Assembly: GCA_001801515.1 (NCBI GenBank)
Contig: MGXX01000012.1
Span: forward strand, 1 to 9,173
Reading direction: 5' to 3'
Length of the DNA: 9,173 nt
Source of the DNA: Gammaproteobacteria bacterium RIFCSPHIGHO2_12_FULL_38_11
GTDB lineage: Bacteria; Pseudomonadota; Gammaproteobacteria; Coxiellales; Coxiellaceae
The notes under the pieces are model-generated. The model was given only the letters and a program-made list of their open reading frames with translations. It did not search any database and was not told the origin of the DNA. Shown piece after piece: positions 1 to 5,591 of this stretch (position 1 is the first letter of the stretch; each line of letters starts with the position of its first letter). The position numbers were made by a program, and so were the translations under genes.

Positions 1-1775
1 GCACCGACAACAGGTGAAATATATCCTGTTGCTGCAAATCCCATTCCGATCAGGCTTAATACCATGCCGCCAATAGCACTTTGCAATGCAATATTACGAG
101 TAGCCAAGCTAAGATGCATCAATGCATCTACTTTGTTTAGCGTATTCTCCATTATAACAACACCTGCCGCTTCGGCAGTCACGTTACCTTGCCCAAATGC
201 GATGCCAACCGTTGCGGCGGCTAATGCAGGAGCGTCATTAATACCATCACCCATAAACAAGGTAGGCGCTATAGTTCTTTCAGCCCGTACAATAGAAAGT
301 TTTTGTTCCGGAGTTTGCGAGGCATGTATTTCTGAAAAATTAAGCAATGCTCCAAGATACTTCACTTCTGATTCACGATCACCTGATACTAACATTATTT
401 TATTAAACTGATGTGCGGGAGCAAGATGGCTGATAAACGATTTGCTTTCTTTGCGTGGAGCGTCATGAAAGCGCAGTGTAGCGGCGTATTTGTCATTATA
501 CAGTACGACACATTCAAGCCCTGTAGCAACCGGCGGTAGTCGGCTTGCAATTTCAGGGAATGTATTCAATAATTTTTTACGATGAGTAATCTGTACTTTA
601 TTTCCTTCAATAATACCGCTTAATCCCTGGCCTGGTTTTTCTGATACGCTGGTTGCATCAAGCAATCGCAATTTATTTTTTTCTGCCGATTGCAGCATTG
701 CGCTAGCCAATGGATGTTTAGAATATCGTTCTAAACTAGCAACAACCTGTAATATGAAATTGGGGTCAATGCCATTGTTCGTAAGAACTTCCGTTAAGAT
801 GGGTTTACCGTAAGTGAGCGTACCTGTTTTATCAAAAATGGCGGTTCGACAAGTCGGTAGCCGTTCTAAAACGGTTGGATCTTTAATGATAATAGCCTGT
901 TTCGCCGCCATTGAAATGGCGCTAATTATCGTAATGGGAATGGCGATCAATAATGGGCATGGTGTAGCTATCACCAGTACCGCGAGAAATCGTATGGCAT
1001 CGCCTGTAAAATACCAGGCAGTTAATGCGACAGCGAGTGCAACAGGAGTGAAAATCGCACCAATTTGATCGCCCAGCCTCTTAATGGTTGGTCGCTTTTG
1101 TTCAGCCTCAGCCAAGACCGCGACAATTGATGCATAACGAGAATCAGAAGGTAATTTTTGGGCCTGTAGAATCAATACCGATTCTCCATTAATTGCACCG
1201 GATAATACTGATGTACCAGGCGCTTTTGAAATTTGATAAGGTTCGCCAGTAAGGTAGGATTCATCCATCGAACCTTGCCCTTCAATCACTTCGCCATCCA
1301 CTGGACAGGTTTCATGTGGGTAAACAACAATCTCATCACCAATATGAATATCAAGTAACGGAATGTCCTCAATGCCATTAGTCATTCTTCTGTGCGCCAG
1401 GTTAGGCATACGCTCAGCAAGTGCTAATAAAGCTGATGAAGCCTTGCGCATAGCATAAGCTTCAAGTGTTTGTCCGCTTGCCAACATCAGGATGATTAAA
1501 ACAGCTGCAAGATATTGGTTCAAAATAACTGCCGCAATTAATGCGATAGCTGCTAAAGCATCAGCACCTAGATCACATTTTAATAATTTCAATAAGATGT
1601 GAAAAATCGACGGTATCCCGCCAAAAATGATCGCAAACAACAATGGCAAATCAGGAGATGAAATTGCAGTAACCCGGAATAAAATTGATAAGATAATTGC
1701 TATTAATGAAATGCCTACAATCATGAGCTGCCATCGTAGTTTTAATGGAGCGGGAAGTGATAATTTCTTCAGCAT
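1..1775 (-). CDS. Heavy-metal-translocating P1B-type ATPase (3' end beyond the window)
   Basis: This is an inner-membrane pump that couples ATP hydrolysis, through an aspartyl-phosphate, to export of a transition metal. The frame is open for 591 codons from ATG 1775 to the left edge, so the last part of the C-terminal membrane region is missing. Visible motifs are actuator-loop TGEP (176-179), metal-site CPL (273-275) in the TPCPLL helix, phosphorylation motif DKTGTLT with Asp315, SKHPLA with H354-P355, and the hinge GDGIND (509-514). Hydrophobic helices lie at about 17-35, 38-60 and 65-95, with another pair around 240-290. There is no N-terminal HMA metal-binding domain; the protein begins directly with basic residues and the first helix. 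The second residue after Cys273 is Leu rather than the Cys of CPC pumps, so the metal (Zn, Cd, Cu, Co or other) cannot be assigned. TTAGGAC upstream is a modest ribosome site. It lies 32 nt after the MBL gene and is probably cotranscribed. The family call is very safe. Confidence 0.95.
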   Translation of the reverse strand, partial: MLKKLSLPAPLKLRWQLMIVGISLIAIILSILFRVTAISSPDLPLLFAIIFGGIPSIFHILLKLLKCDLGADALAAIALIAAVILNQYLAAVLIILMLASGQTLEAYAMRKASSALLALAERMPNLAHRRMTNGIEDIPLLDIHIGDEIVVYPHETCPVDGEVIEGQGSMDESYLTGEPYQISKAPGTSVLSGAINGESVLILQAQKLPSDSRYASIVAVLAEAEQKRPTIKRLGDQIGAIFTPVALAVALTAWYFTGDAIRFLAVLVIATPCPLLIAIPITIISAISMAAKQAIIIKDPTVLERLPTCRTAIFDKTGTLTYGKPILTEVLTNNGIDPNFILQVVASLERYSKHPLASAMLQSAEKNKLRLLDATSVSEKPGQGLSGIIEGNKVQITHRKKLLNTFPEIASRLPPVATGLECVVLYNDKYAATLRFHDAPRKESKSFISHLAPAHQFNKIMLVSGDRESEVKYLGALLNFSEIHASQTPEQKLSIVRAERTIAPTLFMGDGINDAPALAAATVGIAFGQGNVTAEAAGVVIMENTLNKVDALMHLSLATRNIALQSAIGGMVLSLIGMGFAATGYISPVVG

Positions 1776-1807
1776 TGATGTAGTCCTAATAGAATAAAAA
1801 TGTTTCT

Positions 1808-2206
1808 TTAATTTAGCGTTTCAGTTTGCGAATATTCTGGTATAACGCACGACCAATTAAATCTTTCTTCAATTTTATTTTTTAATGCTATCGTCGCTTC
1901 AATATCTCCATGCGTAATGAAAATTTTACGTGGCGTATTTTTAAAATTGCCCAACCAATTTAACATTTCTTGATAATCAGCATGAGCCGACATGCTGTTA
2001 AGGGATTTAATTTGTGCTCGCACAGGAACCATGGCGCCATGAATCTTGATTTCTGGTTCCCCACGTAACAATCGCTCACCGCGAGTACCTGCAGCTTGAT
2101 ATCCTTGAAATAAACCGCAATCGACAAGAATTTTTTTTGAACCAATCGTAATAAGGTATTTAGAACCTGTTACCGTCTTTGCTGCGCCTAGAAAAGTAAT
2201 ATCCAT
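1808..2206 (-). pseudogene. MBL-fold/beta-CASP RNA-processing-type hydrolase, internally deleted in frame
   Basis: The frame encodes 132 residues, whereas members of this MBL-fold family with an RNA-specificity domain normally have about 450. The first 36 residues match the family N-terminus (TFLGAAKTVTGSKYL, ILVDCGLFQGY). From about residue 37 the sequence jumps to the family C-terminus (QAAGTRGERLLRGEPEIKIHG, then SAHAD at 73-77 and THGD at 98-101). Everything between is absent, including the zinc-binding HxHxDH motif, the following metal ligands and most of the beta-CASP domain. Both flanks stay in one frame. The junction lies near 2092-2110, where GGATATCAAG probably merged two similar stretches (…FQGY… and …TGFQ…). 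The product cannot be a normal nuclease; it may be a pseudogene or a small remnant protein. An AAGGA ribosome site precedes ATG 2206. It is the first gene of the unit leading into the P-type ATPase, which may explain why the frame and transcription persist. Confidence 0.85.
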
Positions 2207-2262
2207 TGAATTGTTATATTCCTTATAGATGAAATCCCTGCAACATTACCATCTCAGGATAG

Positions 2263-2313
2263 ATCATAACCTATTCAATATGCGTTGTAAGAATAACTAA
2301 TAGAGCATAGAAT
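2263..2313. promoter_or_regulatory. Divergent promoter region between the MBL remnant and the secreted-protein gene
   Basis: On the plus strand TTGTAA (2285-2290) and TAGAAT (2308-2313) are separated by 17 nt, a plausible sigma-70 promoter about 30 nt upstream of ATG 2344. On the minus strand TATGAT (2268-2263) lies 16 nt from TTACAA (2290-2285), the complement of the same hexamer, and could drive the MBL/ATPase unit; its -35 match is weak. The two promoters would share bases, so they may interfere with each other. This is pattern matching only. Confidence 0.35.
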
Positions 2314-2343
2314 GAACTTTATTCACTAAATTTGGAAGCCAGC

Positions 2344-2733
2344 ATGCTAATGAACTTCAAAAGGTATTCTTATTTACTCGGACTCCTTTTATATATTCCT
2401 ATTAATGCATGGGCTTTTGATAGCTTTGATTGTGTGGGCACAAAATCTTTTTGGAAGCTTTCTATTACCGATCAAAAATTCACTTTTACGCCGCAAGCAG
2501 CGTCTGCCAGCACTATGCCTGCTGTTGAACCAAAGCCGGCAGAGAATATGAGCATAGAACATATACGCATCTTCCGTACCAAAATGAACAATAAAGAAGT
2601 GATAATTGTAATTCAGAAACAATCTTGTTCAGATGATGCCTCAGATGATGTGTTTGCTTATGAAGGTTTATTTATTTCCAGCGATAAGGTTTTTCATGGC
2701 TGCTGTAATAAGAAAATACTTCTCACTAATTAA
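2344..2733 (+). CDS. Small secreted protein, COG3650-like (FW / CSD / GCC pattern)
   Basis: The protein has 129 residues with a clear Sec signal peptide: basic start, hydrophobic LLGLLLYIPI, and AWA cleavage at about residue 24. The mature part begins FDSFDCVGTKSFWKLSI, resembling the F-x-C-x-G-x-x-x-FW-x-L-x-I opening of COG3650-type periplasmic or lipoprotein-like proteins. It ends with CSDDASDDVFAYEG (95-108) and HGCC (118-121), matching their usual C-SDGMSD-x-x-YP and GC(A/C) blocks in degenerate form. Four cysteines (30, 95, 120, 121) could form disulfides in the periplasm. An in-frame TTG lies at 2332, but ATG 2344 is preferred because GGAAG sits just upstream and the signal peptide then has normal length; ATG 2350 is an alternative. 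Function is unknown for the family, and the family assignment is from memory of the motif, so moderate. Confidence 0.72.
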   Translation: MLMNFKRYSYLLGLLLYIPINAWAFDSFDCVGTKSFWKLSITDQKFTFTPQAASASTMPAVEPKPAENMSIEHIRIFRTKMNNKEVIIVIQKQSCSDDASDDVFAYEGLFISSDKVFHGCCNKKILLTN

Positions 2734-2768
2734 TATGAATTCAGGACTGATGATGCCTACGAGCGCAT

Positions 2769-3071
2769 TCAATTAAGCAAATGCCAATATGTTTTTGGTG
2801 ATTGTTCCACAAACATATCTTTCGCAAGCTGTTTTTTGAATTCTTGCATTTCTGGTGTTTGATTATGAGAGTCGAATGCAGCTTCACTTTCCCAAAGCAT
2901 ATAGACCATAAATTCTGATGGATTGTCGATTGATTGGTGGATGTTATAAATAAGACATCCCTTATCCTGGCGCGAGTGCTCCATTAACGAGATAAGATAA
3001 CGTTTTACATATGCCTCCACCCCTGATTTTGCAAGACCTGCGATCATTACCGCAAAGTTTTTATCCTGCAT
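2769..3071 (-). CDS. Antibiotic biosynthesis monooxygenase (ABM) domain protein, YgiN-like putative quinol monooxygenase
   Basis: The protein has 100 residues, the normal full length of stand-alone ABM-domain (dimeric ferredoxin-like fold) proteins, and is presumably cytosolic. The central block GCLIYNIHQSIDNPSEFMVY followed by WESEAAFDSHNQTPEMQEF (about 60-79) is typical of the YgiN-type family: Cys-x-x-Tyr, the Asn/Asp-Pro turn, the W-E-S/D-E-A-A-F/L-D-x-H helix, and the T-P-x-x-x-x-F end. Relatives oxidise quinols or related small aromatics without a cofactor, or handle reactive oxidants; the substrate here is unknown. ATG 3071 is well supported by AAAGGAG eight bases upstream. A perfect TATAAT box lies on the minus strand at 3112-3107. 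The gene is monocistronic and converges on the 2344-2733 gene with a 35-nt gap. Confidence 0.88.
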   Translation of the reverse strand: MQDKNFAVMIAGLAKSGVEAYVKRYLISLMEHSRQDKGCLIYNIHQSIDNPSEFMVYMLWESEAAFDSHNQTPEMQEFKKQLAKDMFVEQSPKTYWHLLN

Positions 3072-3106
3072 GTCATGCTCCTTTAAATCTTTGCTCTATG
3101 ATTTGC

Positions 3107-3112
3107 ATTATA
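3107..3112 (-). promoter_or_regulatory. -10 box for the ABM monooxygenase gene
   Basis: On the minus strand a perfect TATAAT lies 35 nt upstream of ATG 3071. The position 17 nt further up (ATGATT) is a poor -35 match, so the promoter may be weak or need an activator. Confidence 0.4.
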
Positions 3113-3182
3113 AAGCACAAAAAAATCTTAATCATTCATTCGTACTTGCTTCGTAATTTGAGTATCACGCACGCTAATCAGG

Positions 3183-3211
3183 TTGAACTATGGGAACTGA
3201 TGGCATATCAT
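3183..3211 (+). promoter_or_regulatory. Sigma-70-like promoter for the small secreted protein at 3264
   Basis: TTGAAC (3183-3188) and TATCAT (3206-3211) are separated by 17 nt, placing the start of transcription near 3218 and giving a leader of about 46 nt. The leader carries an AGGAGG (3226-3231) with no usable start codon at proper distance, as well as the working AAGGA just before ATG 3264. Confidence 0.5.
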
Positions 3212-3263
3212 CATTTTGTCTCAAGAGGAGGCAAATATTTTTTCAACTTAATAAGGACTGACA

Positions 3264-3692
3264 ATGAAAATTCGTAAGATTGTGTCGTTACTCGGCATAC
3301 TTGTTTTATCCGGCAGTGTTTTTGCTACAACATCGAGTGTCATTAAGCTAGATGGTTTTCAGGTGCTGCCGAACCAGATTTCTGAATTATCCTTTAAGAA
3401 ATTGCTTGATGGTGTGAGTTATGACGTAACATGCAATATCTCCAGTAATGGTATATCCAAGCAGGATTGGGACGACATTCAAATCATTGATTCCCACGAT
3501 CTGGATGTACAGGTTGATAATATCAACTTGAAAGGATCTACTTATAAGCAGACAGAAATATCAACCAAAGAAACAGGCTTTATCACTGTTCGCACAGTCA
3601 TGAACGGTAACTCGATCAAAATCCGTAATCTAGATGATACTGATACTATTACGATATCTAATTGCTTTGGACAGCCAACTCATTTTAACTAG
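3264..3692 (+). CDS. Small secreted protein of unknown function, predicted beta-rich
   Basis: The protein has 142 residues with a strong signal peptide (MKIRKI, then VSLLGILVLSGSVFA, cleavage after residue 21), so export to the periplasm or beyond is likely. The mature chain alternates short hydrophobic and polar stretches (SVIKLDGFQVLP, YDVTCNISS, GFITVRTVMNG, IKIRNL, TITISNCFG), which suggests a small beta-sandwich. Two cysteines, C57 and C134, could join the first and last strands in a disulfide. I do not recognise a named family; the general pattern ("xxLPNQ…Y.V.C.I…I.I.N.…I..C") recalls small secreted proteins of Legionella-like bacteria, but that is an impression. ATG 3264 has AAGGA seven bases upstream and a plausible promoter at 3183-3211. 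It is followed by a perfect hairpin at 3718-3748. Confidence 0.8.
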   Translation: MKIRKIVSLLGILVLSGSVFATTSSVIKLDGFQVLPNQISELSFKKLLDGVSYDVTCNISSNGISKQDWDDIQIIDSHDLDVQVDNINLKGSTYKQTEISTKETGFITVRTVMNGNSIKIRNLDDTDTITISNCFGQPTHFN

Positions 3693-3717
3693 ATATTGAT
3701 ACTGCATGGCAGTTCAG

Positions 3718-3748
3718 AGATTAGCGGCAGCATAGCTGCCGCTAATCT
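3718..3748. terminator. Perfect 14-bp hairpin between convergent genes (terminator-like, no U tract)
   Basis: AGATTAGCGGCAGC (3718-3731) is exactly repeated in inverted form as GCTGCCGCTAATCT (3735-3748) with a 3-nt loop, ATA. It lies 26 nt after the stop of the 3264-3692 gene and 82 nt beyond the 3' end of the converging 3830-4693 gene, the right place for a two-way terminator. Neither side has a run of Ts: AATGATATT follows on plus, and CTGAACTGCC on minus. It may therefore act as an mRNA 3'-end stabiliser or RNase barrier rather than a true intrinsic terminator. Confidence 0.6.
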
Positions 3749-3829
3749 AATGATATTAATTGTTAGTTTGTACTTGCATGTGCTTTACGTGTTTTGACTT
3801 TGCTCTGCTTTTACATTATCGCTTTGCAA

Positions 3830-4693
3830 CTAAGATATTTTCATATTATAGATCCAGACCGGATCGTCAGATCGCTGTCCTTTGCAAGCATCTGGTCCGC
3901 CTGTCATTCGCAATAAGCCATCGGGACGTTTCAATTTATCAATCACGGTGTAGCTCAAATCTGCCGGCAGACGGATATTAATGATAGGTCTCGACAGAAC
4001 TTCATTCATGCCATCTTTTGTCTTGAAGGAAATAGAGATTTCCTTTCCAATTGACTTGTGATCATCAGCGGAAATGCCACTCGCATGAACATCTACATCA
4101 GCTTCAATATTATTTAAATTTACACCAGGATTATACATCTTTACTAACTCACCTAATGATTTGCTTGATACGGCAGCACATTCGCCATGCTCATTCTTTT
4201 TAATGAATTCAATTTTAGCACCCAGATCTGGCGCTAGGTTTTTCAATGCGGGAGTAAAATTGACAAGCTCTACCAACTGCAATGATTTATCTGCTTCAGC
4301 GCAGCGTTTATATTCTGTTAATTTGACTTCTATGCCATTAGATAATTTGCCTTCAATGTCTTTTAAAGTAGCTGGTTCACCTTCAATCCTGATGCTGGCG
4401 CCTATAAATGTTCGCTGAAGTAATTCAACAATCAGAGAGTCGCGGTGAACGACCGGATCATTTTCGATATGTGAATAAACAGAAGTCAGGGGTATTTTTG
4501 GCAAAGCTAAAGATGAAATTGTTCCTGAAAATGCGAGTTGATCACACTTGTCGCTATCGAAAGTTGCTGGATATGCAACGCTAAACAATGTTGATGGCAC
4601 AACTGGCGTGGCTGCTATTGATTGGCTAGATAGCATTGCTAATAAACTTAGCGATAATAATTTATTGGTATTCAATATATGTTTCATTTTCAT
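3830..4693 (-). CDS. Secreted/periplasmic protein of unknown function (287 aa)
   Basis: The N-terminus has two lysines, a hydrophobic LLSLSLLAML core and SIA cleavage at about residue 27, a typical Sec signal peptide. No lipobox is present. The mature protein has four cysteines (50, 131, 172, 270), which would allow two disulfides, and no transmembrane segment. The region 95-130 (FIGASIRIEGEPATLKDIEG) and 195-245 (IEADVDVHASG… IINIRLPADLSY) look like beta-rich parts separated by a charged middle. I do not recognise a domain and assign no function. AGGA eight bases upstream supports ATG 4693; the second ATG (4687, MKH…) is a minor alternative. A TTGAGG-17-TATTAT promoter lies at 4780-4752 on this strand. 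It converges with the 3264-3692 gene and diverges from the AbiE operon. Confidence 0.8.
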   Translation of the reverse strand: MKMKHILNTNKLLSLSLLAMLSSQSIAATPVVPSTLFSVAYPATFDSDKCDQLAFSGTISSLALPKIPLTSVYSHIENDPVVHRDSLIVELLQRTFIGASIRIEGEPATLKDIEGKLSNGIEVKLTEYKRCAEADKSLQLVELVNFTPALKNLAPDLGAKIEFIKKNEHGECAAVSSKSLGELVKMYNPGVNLNNIEADVDVHASGISADDHKSIGKEISISFKTKDGMNEVLSRPIINIRLPADLSYTVIDKLKRPDGLLRMTGGPDACKGQRSDDPVWIYNMKIS

Positions 4694-4751
4694 CTGTGTA
4701 ATCCTGAATAGTCATTATTGGTGTATATGTGAGTCTTTTATGCGTGGCGGC

Positions 4752-4780
4752 ATAATACTTCATTATTTGATATGCCTCAA
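4752..4780 (-). promoter_or_regulatory. Sigma-70-like promoter for the 287-aa secreted protein
   Basis: On the minus strand TTGAGG (4780-4775) is followed after exactly 17 nt by TATTAT (4757-4752), placing the transcript start about 50 nt before ATG 4693. The remainder of the gap to the AbiE operon (4781-4938) shows only a TATAAT at 4853-4858 flanked by 5-bp arms TGAGT/ACTCA, with no matching -35; I see no gene in it. Confidence 0.5.
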
Positions 4781-4938
4781 TGCAACCGTCTTAAATGCGC
4801 AGCTCGCTGTTATCTATGATAATTGATAGCACGTTAGATATTTTAATGAGTGTATAATTTACTCAATAATCCCGATCGCACCCATTAATTGCCTTGTGTT
4901 ATATAACCCCATAACTATCAATATAATATTGATTTATC

Positions 4939-4968
4939 TGCCACAAAACATTACTATAATTTGTGGCA
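4939..4968 (+). promoter_or_regulatory. AbiE-operon promoter inside a 9-bp inverted repeat (putative autoregulatory operator)
   Basis: TGCCACAAA (4939-4947) and TTTGTGGCA (4960-4968) form a perfect 9-bp inverted repeat with a 12-nt spacer. A consensus TATAAT (4955-4960) lies within the spacer and touches the right arm, so a protein bound to the repeat would block RNA polymerase. The -35 is poor (TTGATT at 4929-4934 would give a long 20-nt spacer). Transcription should start near 4967, about 16 nt before ATG 4983. AbiEi antitoxins are known to repress their own operons by binding promoter inverted repeats, which fits this layout. Confidence 0.6.
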
Positions 4969-4982
4969 ATATGAGGCTCCCA

Positions 4983-5591
4983 ATGACTGAGACAGTAGTG
5001 CAAAATGTAAAAAACAGGATTATAAAACATGGGCGAGGGTGGTGTTTTACGCCTAAGCATTTCCTCGATTTGGATAGTGATACCGGTGTTCGTAGTGCCT
5101 TGTCACGACTTCAAAAGGATAAATTTATAAGGCGTCTTGCGCAGGGTATATATGAATATCCGCGTGTACACGCAGCGCTAGGGGTGCTCCCGCCTAATGT
5201 CGAGACAATAGCCAAAGCAATAGCTGAAAAAAATGGAATTAAAATTCAGCCATCTGGTGCTTACGCGGCTAATCTTATAGGTTTATCAGAGCAGGTGCCT
5301 GGGCGTGTCGTGTTTTTAACGAATGGCCCATCTAAAAAAATCAAAATCGGAAAACGCGAAATATTATTTAGAACTACTACGGAGAAAAACATGCATACAG
5401 CCAGCACTAAAGTTGGTCTGGTGGTGCAGGCGTTTCGTCATCTGGGAAAAGATAACATTGATAAAACAGCGTGTAACCGCACTCAAAAATTTCTTGAAGA
5501 TGTAAGTGGACGGGATGTGATCCGAGGTTTAAAATACGCACCGCAATGGATACGTGTCGTTATCTTTAACATCATGGGAATTTCTTCATGA
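4983..5591 (+). CDS. DUF6088/AbiEi-like winged-helix antitoxin of a type IV-like TA pair
   Basis: The protein has 202 residues. The N-terminal part (about 1-60) is a winged-helix domain in which VRSALSRLQKDKFIRRLAQGIYEYP is the recognition helix and wing, typical of AbiEi/DUF6088 transcriptional antitoxins. The remainder (about 65-202) is the family's second domain, containing PSGAYAANLIGL and VFLTNGPSKKIKIGKR. Its expected roles are neutralising the AbiEii partner and repressing the operon. The frame is open back to an ATG at 4896, but the TATAAT at 4955-4960 lies downstream of that codon, and ATG 4983 has GAGG at good distance; ATG 4971 is a less likely alternative. Its stop overlaps the next start as ATGA (5588-5591), so toxin translation is coupled to antitoxin translation. 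The family assignment is confident; whether this pair follows the classic type IV mechanism is inferred. Confidence 0.88.
   Translation: MTETVVQNVKNRIIKHGRGWCFTPKHFLDLDSDTGVRSALSRLQKDKFIRRLAQGIYEYPRVHAALGVLPPNVETIAKAIAEKNGIKIQPSGAYAANLIGLSEQVPGRVVFLTNGPSKKIKIGKREILFRTTTEKNMHTASTKVGLVVQAFRHLGKDNIDKTACNRTQKFLEDVSGRDVIRGLKYAPQWIRVVIFNIMGISS

Noticed and set aside
64..1068. Plus-strand frames at 64-411 and 814-1068
   Set aside because: They lie antisense within the P-type ATPase, have low-complexity translations and no ribosome sites.
1960..2145. 61-codon minus frame inside the MBL remnant
   Set aside because: It is an alternative frame of a region whose real frame has clear family motifs.
2332..2343. 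TTG start four codons upstream of the secreted protein
   Set aside because: The GGAAG ribosome site lies inside this stretch and fits ATG 2344 better; the signal peptide needs no extension.
3011..3277. 88-codon plus frame
   Set aside because: It spans the antisense of the ABM gene start, the promoter region and the start of the next gene in another frame; no family or ribosome site.
3760..3981. 73-codon plus frame beyond the hairpin
   Set aside because: It is mostly antisense to the 287-aa secreted protein and has odd composition.
4161..4826. Plus frames at 4161-4418 and 4548-4826
   Set aside because: Antisense shadows of the 287-aa gene and its promoter region.
4896..4982. N-terminal extension of the AbiEi-like antitoxin
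   Set aside because: The TATAAT and operator lie inside it, there is no ribosome site at 4896, and the added residues are not family-like.
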